Positions 34,355-44,375 of a stretch of 64,000 bases of DNA are shown piece after piece. The stretch spans positions 1 through 64,000 of the forward strand of contig NZ_JANFOJ010000013.1 of NCBI RefSeq assembly GCF_024385605.1, written 5' to 3'. Origin of the DNA: Sporolactobacillus sp. STSJ-5 (lineage in GTDB: Bacteria; Bacillota; Bacilli; Bacillales; Sporolactobacillaceae). Every line of letters begins with the position of its first letter. The first letter of the stretch is position 1. A program made the position numbers and the translations under genes. The notes under the pieces are model-generated. The model searched no databases and had not been told where the DNA came from. It worked only from the letters and a program-made list of their open reading frames with translations.

Positions 34355-35650
34355 ATGGATAAATTACTTATTGAAGGCGGCACACGTTTAAATGGAACCG
34401 TTCAAATAAGCGGTGCAAAAAATAGTGCTGTCGCATTAATTCCGGCCACCATTCTTGCTGATTCACCGGTCACTATTGACCAGCTTCCCGATATTTCTGA
34501 TGTGCGCACGCTATGCAAGCTCTTGCGTGAGATTGGCGGAACGGTATCCTTTGAAGACCATACGTTTACTGTCGATCCGAGGAAGATGGTGGACATGCCG
34601 TTGCCGAACGGCTCGGTAAAACGATTACGTGCTTCTTACTATTTGATGGGAGCCATGCTCGGCAGATTTCACAAAGCGGTGATCGGTCTTCCCGGCGGAT
34701 GCAATTTGGGTCCGCGTCCTATTGATCAGCATATTAAAGGATTTGAAGCGCTCGGAGCGAAGGTAACAAACGAACGCGGTGCTATTTATTTGCGTGCAGA
34801 ATCCTTACATGGTGCGCGTATCTACCTTGATGTTGTCAGTGTCGGTGCGACGATCAATATTATGCTGGCCGCAGTCAAGGCTGAAGGGCAGACGATCATT
34901 GAGAATGCGGCAAAAGAACCGGAAATTATTGATGTAGCAACGCTTCTGACCAGCATGGGTGCAAAAATCAAAGGGGCAGGCACAGATGTGATTCGTGTTG
35001 AAGGCGTGCAGGAACTGCATGGATGTAGGCATATGATCATTCCGGATCGCATTGAAGCAGGGACATTCATGATTATCGGTGCTGCAGGGGCCGATCATTT
35101 GTTGATCGATAATGTTATCCCTCAGCATGTTGAATCACTCACGGCGAAACTGAGAGAAATGGGCGTTGAGGTTCAAGTTGGAGAGGATCAAATTCTGATT
35201 TCGAGGAGCGAGAGTCGCCTGAAGAATGCAGATGTCAAAACGCTGGTCTATCCCGGCTTTCCTACGGATCTGCAACAGCCCCTGACCAGCTTGCTGACCC
35301 AGGCGGCAGGAACCAGCATTATTACGGATACAATCTATGGTGCGCGGTTCAAACACATCGACGAATTACGGCGAATGGGTGCCAATGTTAAGGTGGAAGG
35401 GCGCTCGGCCATTTTGAGCGGTCCGTCGGATCTCGAGGGTGCTAAGGTACGCGCTACCGACTTGAGAGCAGGCGCATCTCTGGTCATTGCCGGACTAATG
35501 GCTAAAGGAATTACGGAGATTGTCGGCGTGGAGCATATTGATCGGGGCTACGATCACATTGTGGAGAAATTGCGCAGCATTGGTGCAAATATTTGGCGGG
35601 AGCCTCTGCTCGAAGCCGAGGCGAGAGAAAGTCTTAAGGAACAAGAATAA
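34355..35650 (+). CDS. murAB: UDP-N-acetylglucosamine 1-carboxyvinyltransferase, MurAB/MurZ type
   Basis: 431 residues. The catalytic loop [23 protein letters not shown] carries the Cys that is attacked by fosfomycin. [13 protein letters not shown] and the end [16 protein letters not shown] match the family. It transfers enolpyruvate from PEP to UDP-GlcNAc, the first step of peptidoglycan synthesis. This is the second MurA of the window; the one at 56198 is the MurAA homologue by locus. The fbaA and tal genes that separate spo0F and murAB in B. subtilis are missing here. Confidence 0.93.
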   Translation: MDKLLIEGGTRLNGTVQISGAKNSAVALIPATILADSPVTIDQLPDISDVRTLCKLLREIGGTVSFEDHTFTVDPRKMVDMPLPNGSVKRLRASYYLMGAMLGRFHKAVIGLPGGCNLGPRPIDQHIKGFEALGAKVTNERGAIYLRAESLHGARIYLDVVSVGATINIMLAAVKAEGQTIIENAAKEPEIIDVATLLTSMGAKIKGAGTDVIRVEGVQELHGCRHMIIPDRIEAGTFMIIGAAGADHLLIDNVIPQHVESLTAKLREMGVEVQVGEDQILISRSESRLKNADVKTLVYPGFPTDLQQPLTSLLTQAAGTSIITDTIYGARFKHIDELRRMGANVKVEGRSAILSGPSDLEGAKVRATDLRAGASLVIAGLMAKGITEIVGVEHIDRGYDHIVEKLRSIGANIWREPLLEAEARESLKEQE

Positions 35651-35659
35651 CCGTGAACA

Positions 35660-35711
35660 AAAGGATCCGCACGGGAAGCTTTATACGTTTGCCTTGCGGG
35701 TTTCTTTTTTA
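35660..35711 (+). terminator. Intrinsic terminator of murAB
   Basis: GGATCCGCACGG pairs imperfectly with CCTTGCGGGTTTC, followed by a T-run. Confidence 0.65.
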
Positions 35712-36155
35712 CATAAATAGGAACCAGTAGATGCTCAGCGGTACAATTGTAAGTTTAGGCCTATCTCATTTTAAAAAAACTCGGATTTGTCACTTTTTTT
35801 CGTTAGCCTCTAATGAAATGCACGACTAATGGTTGATAAAAAGGGTATAATATGTTAATAATGAGATAGAATATTTTTATAATAATTTATAACGGTAATA
35901 AAAAAATATTGTTTCCAGTTTTTTTGAAAAATTACACTATTTTAAGGAAACTGTGCTATTGTTCGCGAAGGATTGAAATCGCTCAACTGGCTGTGTCAAG
36001 CTGTTTCATACTAAATTCCTCCCCCCCTCTAGATGCACAGTTCTGTGCAATTTTCGGATTAATTCTTTTTTAAGAAAGATCATTTATGATTAACGCAAGA
36101 TAGAGCTCTGCGTTTGATATAGCGAGGATAAATTTTAAAAAAGCGTGGTGTGAGA
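35712..36155 (+). promoter_or_regulatory. Long rho leader region with C-rich tract and dyad
   Basis: A 440-bp gap. It contains TATAAT at about 35846, a C-rich tract CCTCCCCCCCTC at 36018-36029 and a perfect dyad TGCACAG-TT-CTGTGCA at 36034-36049 followed by ATTTT. A pyrimidine tract of this sort could bind Rho and give autogenous attenuation, known for rho in other bacteria. Confidence 0.5.
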
Positions 36156-37427
36156 ATGCCGATTACATTAGCAGAATTAGAAAATATGAAACTCAAAGAA
36201 TTATATGAGCATGCGAAAGAGTTTAAAGTATCTTATTATAGTAAATTGAATAAGAGAGAATTGATTTTCTCGATTTTAAAAAAACAGGCAGAAAAAGACG
36301 GTTTGTCTCTCATGGAGGGTGTTCTTGAAATTATTCCCACTGAGGGTTTCGGCTTTTTGCGTCCGATTAATTACTCGCCAAGCTCTGAGGATATTTACAT
36401 TTCAGCTTCGCAAATCAGACGTTTTGATTTGCGTAATGGAGATAAAGTCACAGGCAAGGTACGTCCTCCAAAAGAAAATGAACGCTATTTCGGATTGTTG
36501 AGGGTTGAAGCAGTTAATGGAGAAAATCCGGATACCGCGAAGGAACGTGTGCACTTCCCAGCATTGACACCGCTCTATCCGAATCGGCATATGGTGCTTG
36601 AGACAACAGAGGAAGACTTTTCAACGCGCATCATCGATATGATTTCCCCGGTCGGCTTTGGGCAACGAGGAATGATTGTCGCACCGCCGAAAGCCGGCAA
36701 GACAACATTGCTCAAATCAATTGCGAACAGTATTACTGTCAATTACCCGGAAGTCGAACTCATTGTTCTGCTCGTTGATGAACGTCCGGAAGAAGTAACG
36801 GATATTGAACGTTCTGTAAAAGGCGATGTGGTCAGCTCAACCTTTGACGAAGTGCCGGAAAACCATGTGAAGGTATCAGAGCTTGTTCTTGAACGGGCAA
36901 TGCGGTTGGTGGAACATAAACGAGATGTGGTTATCTTGATGGACAGTCTGACCCGTCTCGCCCGTGCGTATAACCTAGTTATTCCGCCAAGCGGCCGAAC
37001 ACTTTCCGGTGGTATTGATCCGGCTGCTTTCCACAAACCAAAGAAATTTTTCGGTGCTGCGCGGAACATTGAAGAAGGCGGGAGCCTGACCATTCTGGCT
37101 ACTGCGTTAGTCGACACAGGATCGCGTATGGATGATGTTATTTATGAGGAATTTAAAGGGACGGGCAACATGGAGCTGCATCTTGATCGGCGTCTTGCCG
37201 AACGAAGAATTTTCCCGGCTATTGATATTCGTCGTTCCAGTACACGTAAAGAAGAGCTGCTTGTTGATCGCGATCATTTGGATAAACTTTGGACGATGCG
37301 CAAAACAATGGATGAATCCTCCGATTTTGTGGAACATTTTTACAAGAGAATCCGTGAAACGAAATCAAATCAGGAATTCTTCGATATTTTCGATAAAGAG
37401 AAAAAAGGCAGTCTGCAGTCTAAATAA
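36156..37427 (+). CDS. rho: Transcription termination factor Rho
   Basis: 423 residues. An N-terminal Rho-N domain (LENMKLKELYEHAKEF) is followed by an RNA-binding cold-shock-like domain with GFGFLRP. The ATPase has Walker A PPKAGKTTLL and LLVDERPEEVTD, plus the Q/R-loop region RTLSGGIDPAAFHKPKKFFGAARNIEEGGSLT. It is a hexameric RNA helicase that ends transcription. ATG 36156 or GTG 36150 can start it; the ribosome site is weak. It lies before rpmE as in B. subtilis. Confidence 0.96.
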   Translation: MPITLAELENMKLKELYEHAKEFKVSYYSKLNKRELIFSILKKQAEKDGLSLMEGVLEIIPTEGFGFLRPINYSPSSEDIYISASQIRRFDLRNGDKVTGKVRPPKENERYFGLLRVEAVNGENPDTAKERVHFPALTPLYPNRHMVLETTEEDFSTRIIDMISPVGFGQRGMIVAPPKAGKTTLLKSIANSITVNYPEVELIVLLVDERPEEVTDIERSVKGDVVSSTFDEVPENHVKVSELVLERAMRLVEHKRDVVILMDSLTRLARAYNLVIPPSGRTLSGGIDPAAFHKPKKFFGAARNIEEGGSLTILATALVDTGSRMDDVIYEEFKGTGNMELHLDRRLAERRIFPAIDIRRSSTRKEELLVDRDHLDKLWTMRKTMDESSDFVEHFYKRIRETKSNQEFFDIFDKEKKGSLQSK

Positions 37428-37505
37428 GGACATTTGTTTAGACTGGATCCTCTGAATTGTTGTTGAAACCCCATTTGGAGCATCACTCTCTTGCAAGAAT
37501 TCGGC

Positions 37506-37534
37506 TTGCAAACACTGCATACGCCTGTTATAAT
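37506..37534 (+). promoter_or_regulatory. SigA-type promoter of rpmE
   Basis: TTGCAA (37506-37511), 17-nt spacer, TATAAT (37529-37534). Confidence 0.8.
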
Positions 37535-37613
37535 ACTCGTTGTGCATTATGCTATTGAACGCAATAAGACTCTGGTTTGAAAGAATAATCAGGGCGCAAA
37601 GGAGATGAATGAG

Positions 37614-37859
37614 ATGAAAGCAGGCATCCATCCTGACTATCACAAGGTTGTATTTATGGACGCAAGTACTGGTTTTAAATTTTTGAGCGGTTCAACGAAG
37701 AAATCGAATCAAACGGTTAAATGGGAAGACGGAAACGAATACCCATTGATTACTGTCGAAATCAGTTCCGATTCGCATCCATTCTACACTGGCCGTCAGA
37801 AATTCGCTGACAAAGGCGGACGTGTCGATCGGTTTAAACAGAAATATAATCTTAAATAA
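37614..37859 (+). CDS. rpmE2: Ribosomal protein L31, type B (zinc-free form)
   Basis: 81 residues. [28 protein letters not shown]...[12 protein letters not shown] is the type B pattern: the CxxC zinc ligands of type A L31 are absent and replaced by MDAS/SSDS, and the insert of about 15 residues typical of type B is present. In B. subtilis the gene after rho is the zinc-containing rpmE and the type B form (ytiA) lies elsewhere. AAAGGAG lies 9 nt before ATG 37614. Confidence 0.9.
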   Translation: MKAGIHPDYHKVVFMDASTGFKFLSGSTKKSNQTVKWEDGNEYPLITVEISSDSHPFYTGRQKFADKGGRVDRFKQKYNLK

Positions 37860-37881
37860 GATTCGTTTGAAGTCCAGAGAG

Positions 37882-37940
37882 AAAACGGCATGTTCCGATG
37901 CGATGCAAATGGTGCGGAATTGGCCGTTTTTGTTTTTTTG
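37882..37940 (+). terminator. Intrinsic terminator of rpmE2
   Basis: AAAACGGC...GGCCGTTTT with an inner TTCCG/CGGAA stem, followed by T-runs. Confidence 0.85.
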
Positions 37941-37965
37941 GACAAGTTAATCATACATGATCAGC

Positions 37966-37996
37966 GGCAGGCAGGGTTATTCTGCCTGCTTTTTTC
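37966..37996 (+). terminator. Second terminator between rpmE2 and tdk
   Basis: GCAGGCAG pairs with CTGCCTGC around GGTTATT, followed by six T. It lies 40 nt before the tdk start and could attenuate read-through. Confidence 0.8.
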
Positions 37997-38035
37997 ATTA
38001 ATGAACAATAGGAATTATGAAAGGACGAACAAGGC

Positions 38036-38611
38036 ATGGCTCAACTTTTCTTTAAATACGGTGCAATGAACAGTGGAAAATCAATTGAAATTATCAAGGT
38101 TGCCCATAACTATGAGGAACAAGGCAAATCCGTCTTGTTGTTTACTTCCGGAGTTGATAATCGTGATGAGGTGGGATCAATCTCAAGCCGAATCGGCTTT
38201 AAAAGACGTGCAATCCCCATTTTTAATACCACGAATGTTTTTACTGAAGTGAGCGACTATCAGTCGCGTCCTCACTGTGTACTTATTGACGAGGTCCAGT
38301 TTTTGTCTAAGGAGCATGTGCTTCAGCTTGCAAAAATTGTTGATCAATTACATATCCCGGTGATGGGCTTCGGACTCAAAAACGATTTCCGTAATGAATT
38401 GTTTGAAGGCAGCAAATACATGTTGCTTTACGCGGATAAAATAGAAGAGATGAAAACGATTTGCTGGTTCTGTGAACGAAAGGCGACCATGAATCTTCGT
38501 ATTGACGGAGAAGGGAAGCCTGTTTATACAGGAGATCAGATCCAGATCGGCGGTAATGAAAGCTACTATCCGGTTTGCCGCCATTGCTACAGCCATCCTC
38601 CGATCATATGA
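38036..38611 (+). CDS. tdk: Thymidine kinase
   Basis: 191 residues. The P-loop GAMNSGKS sits at the N-terminus, followed by IDEVQFL and a lasso/zinc domain with CWFC and CRHC. The NIRxxG-like substrate loop differs from the B. subtilis type and resembles the lactobacillus-type TK ([19 protein letters not shown]). It phosphorylates thymidine for salvage. AAAGGACG precedes the ATG. It lies between rpmE and prfA as in B. subtilis. Confidence 0.94.
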   Translation: MAQLFFKYGAMNSGKSIEIIKVAHNYEEQGKSVLLFTSGVDNRDEVGSISSRIGFKRRAIPIFNTTNVFTEVSDYQSRPHCVLIDEVQFLSKEHVLQLAKIVDQLHIPVMGFGLKNDFRNELFEGSKYMLLYADKIEEMKTICWFCERKATMNLRIDGEGKPVYTGDQIQIGGNESYYPVCRHCYSHPPII

Positions 38612-38804
38612 TCCGAACCCTTTGCCGATTCCAATGATCTGACGTTTATCAGGCGCAGTCCTTTTTGGTTTGTTTAAAGGGAATGTTAATGGATCCGTAC
38701 AGTCGACTTGTGATCCATCACTGAAACTCAGGTATTATGATAATATAATAAGGGAAAGAAAAACGGACGGATATGAGCGACGCATAAATGGCGGGGTGGA
38801 TGAA

Positions 38805-39878
38805 ATGTTTGAACGGTTACAGTCCATGGAAGACCGATATGAAAAGTTAAATCAGCTGCTGGCTGATCCGAATGTAATCGGTGATCCAGCTAAATTACGC
38901 AAGTATTCTAAGGAGCAGTCGGATTTACAAGACATTGTTACGGTCTATCATAAATATAAAGCTACGATTGCGGAGCTGGCGGATGCTAAATCGATGCTTG
39001 AAGAGCAATTGGATGAGAGCATGAAAGGCATGGTTCACGATGAGATCAGCCGTCTTGAACAGGATCAGGAACATCTTCAGGAAGAGTTAAAACAGAAGCT
39101 CATTCCCAAGGATCCCAATGATGACCGAAATGTTATTCTTGAAATACGTGCTGCTGCTGGAGGCGATGAGGCTGCACTTTTTGCCGGTGACTTGTTCCGA
39201 ATGTACTCACGTTATGCCGAACAGCAAGGCTGGAAAACCGAGGTCATTGATGCTAGTCCAAATGAAATTGGCGGGTATAAAGAAATTGTATGTATGATCT
39301 CGGGAAAAGGAGCTTTTTCGAAACTGAAGTATGAGAATGGAGCGCAGCGCGTGCAGCGCGTTCCGGAAACTGAATCGGGTGGACGAATTCATACGTCGAC
39401 GGCGACAGTAGCCGTTTTACCGGAAGCTCAAGAGGTCGAAGTTGAATTGAATGATAAGGATATTCGCGTTGATCGATTTGCTTCAAGCGGGCCGGGCGGG
39501 CAAAGTGTCAACACAACGATGTCGGCAATCCGTCTGACACATATACCAACCGGTATTGTTGTCTCTTGTCAGGAGGAACGGTCTCAGATTAAAAATAAAG
39601 AAAAAGCAATGAAAGTGCTGCGCGCACGTGTTTATGACAAGTATCAAAAAGAAGCACAGGCGGAATACGATTCAACAAGAAGGTCTGCTGTCGGAACCGG
39701 GGATCGTTCGGAACGGATTCGTACCTACAATTTTTCACAGAATCGTGTGACGGATCACCGCATCGGTTTGACGATCCATCAGCTGGACCAAGTGTTAAAC
39801 GGCAAACTCGATGATATCATTCATGCGCTGATCTTGAATGATCAGGAAAAGAAAATGGAACAGGCGGATGCCGGGTGA
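38805..39878 (+). CDS. prfA: Peptide chain release factor 1
   Basis: 357 residues. The domain 3 motif [12 protein letters not shown] contains the GGQ needed for peptidyl-tRNA hydrolysis. It recognises UAA/UAG. The frame is open further upstream to 38670, but the family start [15 protein letters not shown] fixes ATG 38805 behind GGCGGGGTGG; GTG 38796 is an alternative. The stop overlaps the GTG of prmC (GTGA), whose product methylates the GGQ glutamine. Confidence 0.96.
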   Translation: MFERLQSMEDRYEKLNQLLADPNVIGDPAKLRKYSKEQSDLQDIVTVYHKYKATIAELADAKSMLEEQLDESMKGMVHDEISRLEQDQEHLQEELKQKLIPKDPNDDRNVILEIRAAAGGDEAALFAGDLFRMYSRYAEQQGWKTEVIDASPNEIGGYKEIVCMISGKGAFSKLKYENGAQRVQRVPETESGGRIHTSTATVAVLPEAQEVEVELNDKDIRVDRFASSGPGGQSVNTTMSAIRLTHIPTGIVVSCQEERSQIKNKEKAMKVLRARVYDKYQKEAQAEYDSTRRSAVGTGDRSERIRTYNFSQNRVTDHRIGLTIHQLDQVLNGKLDDIIHALILNDQEKKMEQADAG

Positions 39879-40759
39879 CTGAAAAAAGATACGAACTGCT
39901 GAAGTGGGCATCCTCTTATTTGAATGCACACCACCGAGATGAAAATATAGGAGAAATACTGCTCTGCGCACGCCTTGGTCTTTCAAGAACGGACCTTATT
40001 GCGGATGCAAGGGAAAATGTCGCTAACGAGGATGCAGCGTGGATCCGAAGCAGGGTCGAAGATCATGTGCTGCATGGGACCCCCGTCCAATACATGATTG
40101 GATCAGCGCCTTTCTATGGCCGAACATTTAAAGTCACACCGGATGTGCTGATTCCACGCCAGGAGACTGAGGAACTGATTTGGCGTGTCGGCCAATGGGC
40201 GAATCGCTATGCAGCAGATTTGAGACAGCCGTCCGTTTGTGATATCGGTACCGGAAGCGGTGCAATTGCGATTACGCTGGCACTTGAGCATCCGGATTGG
40301 CATGTTTCTGCCGTTGATATTTCAGAGAAGGCTTTGAATGTTGCAAGAGAAAATGCGGCTGCGCTAGGCGCACATGTAGAGTTCAGACACGGAAATCTGC
40401 TTAGTCCGTTGCAGGGGGAATCATTCGATTTTCTGGTTTCTAATCCGCCGTATATTACTCAGCAGGAAATGAGTGAACTGGATGACACTGTAGGGGACTA
40501 TGAACCGCATTTAGCGTTGTTCGGCGGGGAAGACGGCTTAGATTTTTACCGGCAAATTATTGATGCACTGCCCTCGGTTTTCGGACATGCCCATACTTTT
40601 ATCACGGCCTTTGAAATTGGTGCCACTCAAGGTCAGGCTGTCGCTGATCTGATTCGTCATAAATTTTCTGATCAAATTGAGGCACTGTCAGTAGAAAAGG
40701 ATATTGCCGGATGTGAACGCAATGTCATGGCAGCCCTGAAAAATTTGTCGCATGAATAA
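39875..40759 (+). CDS. prmC: Release factor glutamine methyltransferase PrmC
   Basis: 294 residues starting with GTG 39875. It has an N-terminal helical substrate-binding domain (1-95), then a Rossmann-fold methyltransferase with [11 protein letters not shown] (SAM binding) and the NPPY catalytic motif (VSNPPYIT). It methylates the Gln of the GGQ motif in RF1/RF2. The 4-nt overlap with prfA couples the enzyme to its substrate. Confidence 0.95.
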   Translation: MTEKRYELLKWASSYLNAHHRDENIGEILLCARLGLSRTDLIADARENVANEDAAWIRSRVEDHVLHGTPVQYMIGSAPFYGRTFKVTPDVLIPRQETEELIWRVGQWANRYAADLRQPSVCDIGTGSGAIAITLALEHPDWHVSAVDISEKALNVARENAAALGAHVEFRHGNLLSPLQGESFDFLVSNPPYITQQEMSELDDTVGDYEPHLALFGGEDGLDFYRQIIDALPSVFGHAHTFITAFEIGATQGQAVADLIRHKFSDQIEALSVEKDIAGCERNVMAALKNLSHE

Positions 40760-40823
40760 ATTGAGTACCTGTGTTTAAATTCCCATTTCCGTGTCCACAC
40801 TGTTTGGTGAGGAGGCGGGAAAC

Positions 40824-41576
40824 GTGAAAAAATCATTTGGCTTCATGCTCTTATTAACTATTAATCTAGTACTTGTATTCTTTTTCTGGCAATACAGCAC
40901 AACGAAAGCAGATCAAAAAGGGCCGATTCCGCAAAATGCGATTCGACTGCGTATTCTTGCAAATAGCGACTCTCCGGCAGATCAGGCAGTAAAGCGCCAG
41001 GTTCGCGATGCAGTAAATAAAAACATTACGCAGTGGGTTCAGGATCTAAAAACATCGAATCAAGCAAAACAAGTCATTCGTGCACATATGCCGGAGCTGA
41101 GGGCTACGGTTGAACGGACGCTGAAACAAGCACATGCGGACAGCACTTATAAAATAAAATTAGGCCAGGCTGATTTTCCTACGAAAATGTATGGCAACTT
41201 TGTCTATCCGGCAGGGAAATATGATGCCCTAGTTGTAACCTTGGGTGATGGCAAGGGGGCTAACTGGTGGTGTGTGCTCTTCCCGCCGCTCTGCTTCTTA
41301 GATTTTTCAAACAGTGAAGCGGTCGCAAATCCTAAAGCTGCTGCTCAGGAAAAAGCAAGTACGCAAAGTACTTCGGAACCTGCAAAAGAATCAAAAGCGC
41401 AGCTGGCGAAGCAGCCTGAACAGAGCAAAGATTCGGTTACCGCATCTCCAGAAATGCAGTCAAAGCAAAGTGAAGATCCGGCAGCCGAAACTCCTGAAAA
41501 ACAAGCGGATCAAGTTGAAGTACACTCGTTTGTTGTTGATTTTTTCGCCAAGGTTTGGCATTCAATTGCTGGGTAA
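40824..41576 (+). CDS. spoIIR: Stage II sporulation protein R
   Basis: 250 residues. An N-terminal signal/anchor helix (about 4-22), the core IRLRILANSDSPADQAVKRQVRDAV and the segment GANWWCVLFPPLCFLDF match SpoIIR, secreted from the forespore to activate processing of pro-SigE. Between this core and the C-terminal FVVDFFAKVW lies a 65-residue Gln/Glu/Lys/Ser-rich linker not present at such length in B. subtilis. GTG 40824 follows GAGGAGGCGGG at good spacing. No clear SigF promoter was read. Confidence 0.9.
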   Translation: MKKSFGFMLLLTINLVLVFFFWQYSTTKADQKGPIPQNAIRLRILANSDSPADQAVKRQVRDAVNKNITQWVQDLKTSNQAKQVIRAHMPELRATVERTLKQAHADSTYKIKLGQADFPTKMYGNFVYPAGKYDALVVTLGDGKGANWWCVLFPPLCFLDFSNSEAVANPKAAAQEKASTQSTSEPAKESKAQLAKQPEQSKDSVTASPEMQSKQSEDPAAETPEKQADQVEVHSFVVDFFAKVWHSIAG

Positions 41577-41718
41577 AAGCATTAGCATTGCACACGGCCT
41601 GTTCGAATGGTATGGTGTATACGGAAACAACGTAAGGTCGGAGATACTCCGGCCTTATTTGACGCAGAAAAGAAAGTAGTTTGATAGAGCATAGCTAATG
41701 GAAAAAGGGGAAACGAAT

Positions 41719-42762
41719 ATGATAGAAACGCAAGTGTGGCGAGTAGATCCCAATGCTCCTGATCTTGAACATACACCTCAGATCAAAGCGGCAGCGGAAA
41801 AACTTGCCCAAGGTGAAATCGTTGCCTTTCCGACTGAGACCGTTTATGGGCTTGGCGGGAATGCAAAATTACGGGATTCCGTACACAAAATCTATGAAGC
41901 AAAAGGGAGACCGAGCGATAATCCGTTAATTGTGCATGTAGCTAATCTGGAACAGGTGCGCGCTATATGTACCGAAATTCATCCAATTGCCAAAAAATTA
42001 ATTGATACGTTTTGGCCGGGGCCGCTGACGCTGGTATTGCCATCGCGGGGAGAGGTTTCTAATGCGGTTACGGCAGGTTTATCAACAGTCGCAGTACGTA
42101 TGCCAAGCCATCCGGTCGCGCGTGCATTGATTCTTGCCTCCGACTTGCCGATTGCTGCGCCGTCGGCCAATAGTTCCGGAAGACCGAGTCCGACTCGAGC
42201 AGATCATGTGTTTCACGACTTAGATGGGAAAATTGCAGGTATCCTGGACGGAGGAGAGACAGGTGTTGGAGTTGAATCTACGGTTGTCGACTGTACAACA
42301 ACCCCGGTTACAATTCTTCGCCCAGGCGGTATATCAAAAGAACAATTAATAGAAGTAGTTGGCGCGGTGGCAGATGATCCCGGTCTGACTCGGTCAGACC
42401 AGACACCTAAGGCACCCGGCATGAAATATAAACACTATGCTCCGGAAGCAGTTATGTATTTGGTACCGGCAGGCAAGGACAGAATTCATGAACTCATTGC
42501 TGCAGAAAAAAACAGCGGCCGTACGATCGGTGTACTGACAACCGAGGAGAATAGGGACAGCTACTCTGAGGCAGACACTGTTCTTGTTTGCGGCAAACGG
42601 AGCGAGCCGGAAACAGTGGCGCATCATTTGTTTGACGTACTGCGCAGCTTTGACCAAAAAAATGTTGATGTCATCTATAGTGAAACATTTTCAGAAGCCG
42701 GAATCGGCAAAGCAATTATGAATCGGCTGTCTAAGGCAGCAGGTGGCAGGGTCATCGATTGA
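41719..42762 (+). CDS. ywlC: Threonylcarbamoyl-AMP synthase (Sua5/YwlC)
   Basis: 347 residues. The N-terminal YrdC domain has PTETVYGLGGNA, KGRPSDNPLIVHV and APSANSSGRPSPT; the C-terminal Sua5 domain lies from about 225 on, joined by the linker PKAPGMKYKHYAP. It makes the threonylcarbamoyl-adenylate used for t6A37 modification of tRNA. ATG 41719 is chosen (AAAGGGG 8 nt before). Confidence 0.94.
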   Translation: MIETQVWRVDPNAPDLEHTPQIKAAAEKLAQGEIVAFPTETVYGLGGNAKLRDSVHKIYEAKGRPSDNPLIVHVANLEQVRAICTEIHPIAKKLIDTFWPGPLTLVLPSRGEVSNAVTAGLSTVAVRMPSHPVARALILASDLPIAAPSANSSGRPSPTRADHVFHDLDGKIAGILDGGETGVGVESTVVDCTTTPVTILRPGGISKEQLIEVVGAVADDPGLTRSDQTPKAPGMKYKHYAPEAVMYLVPAGKDRIHELIAAEKNSGRTIGVLTTEENRDSYSEADTVLVCGKRSEPETVAHHLFDVLRSFDQKNVDVIYSETFSEAGIGKAIMNRLSKAAGGRVID

Positions 42763-42800
42763 TCGGTTCAAAATGGAAAAACTGCTATGGTTATAAATAT

Positions 42801-42837
42801 GAAAAAGAGCAGGATATTGAGTCTTGCTCTTTTTTGT
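42801..42837 (+). terminator. Intrinsic terminator of ywlC
   Basis: AAAAAGAGCA pairs with TGCTCTTTTTT across a 13-nt loop. Confidence 0.85.
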
Positions 42838-43021
42838 TGTTGACTTTAATTTTGGCAACTTACTTTAACTTTTTACGGTTTCACTTTTACGTTTTATGCT
42901 CCGCAGTCCATGTTTGGCTGTACATTCTCTTATCGTTTTTTCCTAAATCAAGGGGATTCGAGATTCTATTTTTTTAGGGACATGCATAGAGTGTTCGTAT
43001 GGACAAGAGGGGGGAACGGAC

Positions 43022-43591
43022 ATGGCTGCGAATCTGATCAATCAGGGATTGGCGTTGTGCGTAATGTCTGTTGCATTAGGCATGGATGCTTTTTCTGTTT
43101 GTGTAGGCATGGGCATGACGGTATTCCGATTAAGAAAGGCAGCTTGGGCCGGCATTTGGATTGGTCTTTTTCATATGCTCATGCCGCTCATAGGCATGAC
43201 ACTGGGCCGATTACTTTCTGCTCGATTTGGAGCAATCACAGAAATGGCAGGTGGCTTGCTCTTGCTGTTGATTGGTCTTCAAATGATCCTTTCTTTGGCA
43301 AGAAGAAATGAAACACAATCAGGATTCGCCTATACATCAGATGCCAGCCTGCTTCTGTTTGCACTGAGCGTCAGCATCGACAGTTTTTCGGTAGGGTTGA
43401 GCATGGGATTATTCGGAGCTGAGGTACTTGCGGCAGTTATTATGTTCGGTTTAACGAGCATGGCTATGGCATGGACTGGCTTTTATATTGGGCGAAAAAC
43501 CGGAAAGTATTTTGGACGATATGGCGAAGCACTCGGAGGCATTATTCTATTTGTTCTCGGACTGAAACTTCTTTTGCATTTCCATATTTAA
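43022..43591 (+). CDS. mntP: Manganese efflux pump MntP
   Basis: 189 residues, six membrane helices as two DUF204 repeats: ALGMDAFSVCVGMG and SVSIDSFSVGLSMG, the two Asp-containing motifs of the family. It exports Mn2+. GAGGGGGG lies before the ATG. I looked for a yybP-ykoY manganese riboswitch in the 260-bp gap upstream and did not find one. ywlE and rpiB, which follow in B. subtilis, are missing here. Confidence 0.93.
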   Translation: MAANLINQGLALCVMSVALGMDAFSVCVGMGMTVFRLRKAAWAGIWIGLFHMLMPLIGMTLGRLLSARFGAITEMAGGLLLLLIGLQMILSLARRNETQSGFAYTSDASLLLFALSVSIDSFSVGLSMGLFGAEVLAAVIMFGLTSMAMAWTGFYIGRKTGKYFGRYGEALGGIILFVLGLKLLLHFHI

Positions 43592-43699
43592 TACCAGCAA
43601 CTTTCCCTTGAATTCGTCAATTTATTTCCCAGGCAATCACATCAACACTGAACGATGTCGAACATTGCGTATCATTTACCGATCAACAGTGCAACCTGC

Positions 43700-43705
43700 T
43701 ATAAT
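43700..43705 (+). promoter_or_regulatory. Extended -10 element of ywlG
   Basis: TGCTATAAT about 52 bp before the ywlG ATG; no good -35. Confidence 0.5.
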
Positions 43706-43756
43706 AACGAGTGTTAATGGATGATAAATAGTTCCTTGTAGAGGAAGGTTTAAAAG

Positions 43757-44317
43757 ATGGAAGTAATCGACGAGTCAATTAGTGAAGCGGTGACTCAGGC
43801 ACTTGCCGATTTGGAAGCGGCGATGCCTTTTAGTGAACGGACACTGTTGGTTATCGGATGCAGTACAAGCGAGGTTGCAGGAAAACATATTGGTACAGCG
43901 GGATCTTTGGAAGTGGCAGCTTCACTATTTCTTGCTGTTCAAAAATGTCATAATCGAACAGGGGCTCGTTTCGCTTTTCAATGCTGTGAGCATCTCAATC
44001 GCGCACTGGTCATTGATCAAGAGGTTGCGCGGCAGCGCTTTTATGACGAAGTGACTGTTCGGCCGATTCGCCATGCCGGAGGATCAATGGCTACCTATGC
44101 ATTTGAGCACATGACGAATCCTGTGATGGTCGAATTCATTCGTGCGGATGGAGGCCTTGATATCGGTGATACACTGATCGGTATGCATCTGAAGCACGTT
44201 GCTGTTCCTGTGCGCAGTCAGCGAAACGAAATAGGACATGCCCATCTTGTTATGGCACGGACACGCCCCAAGTTAATCGGCGGTGAACGTGCTGTCTATC
44301 CGGAAAAAATTCGGTGA
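43757..44317 (+). CDS. ywlG: YwlG family protein (UPF0340)
   Basis: 186 residues. LVIGCSTSEVAGKHIGTAGS, FQCCEHLNRALV and the C-terminal PKLIGGERAVY are the signature blocks of UPF0340, a family of unknown function that always sits near glyA in Bacilli. GAGGAAGG precedes the ATG. Confidence 0.93.
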   Translation: MEVIDESISEAVTQALADLEAAMPFSERTLLVIGCSTSEVAGKHIGTAGSLEVAASLFLAVQKCHNRTGARFAFQCCEHLNRALVIDQEVARQRFYDEVTVRPIRHAGGSMATYAFEHMTNPVMVEFIRADGGLDIGDTLIGMHLKHVAVPVRSQRNEIGHAHLVMARTRPKLIGGERAVYPEKIR

Positions 44318-44338
44318 GTCGGCTCAATATGAATGAAC

Positions 44339-44375
44339 GGTAACTAATGAGGACGGTTGTTTACCGCCTTTTTTC
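44339..44375 (+). terminator. Probable terminator of ywlG
   Basis: GGTAA at 44339 pairs with TTACC at 44361-44365, followed by a T-run; the loop is long, so it is only moderately convincing. Confidence 0.5.

Noticed and set aside
38670-38804. 45-residue N-terminal extension of release factor 1
   Set aside because: Open frame but no family similarity; it spans the likely promoter, and the family start with ribosome site is at 38805.
42838-43021. yybP-ykoY manganese riboswitch before mntP
   Set aside because: Looked for because of the gene; the conserved GGGGAGUAG and GACUGUGGG-type blocks were not found.
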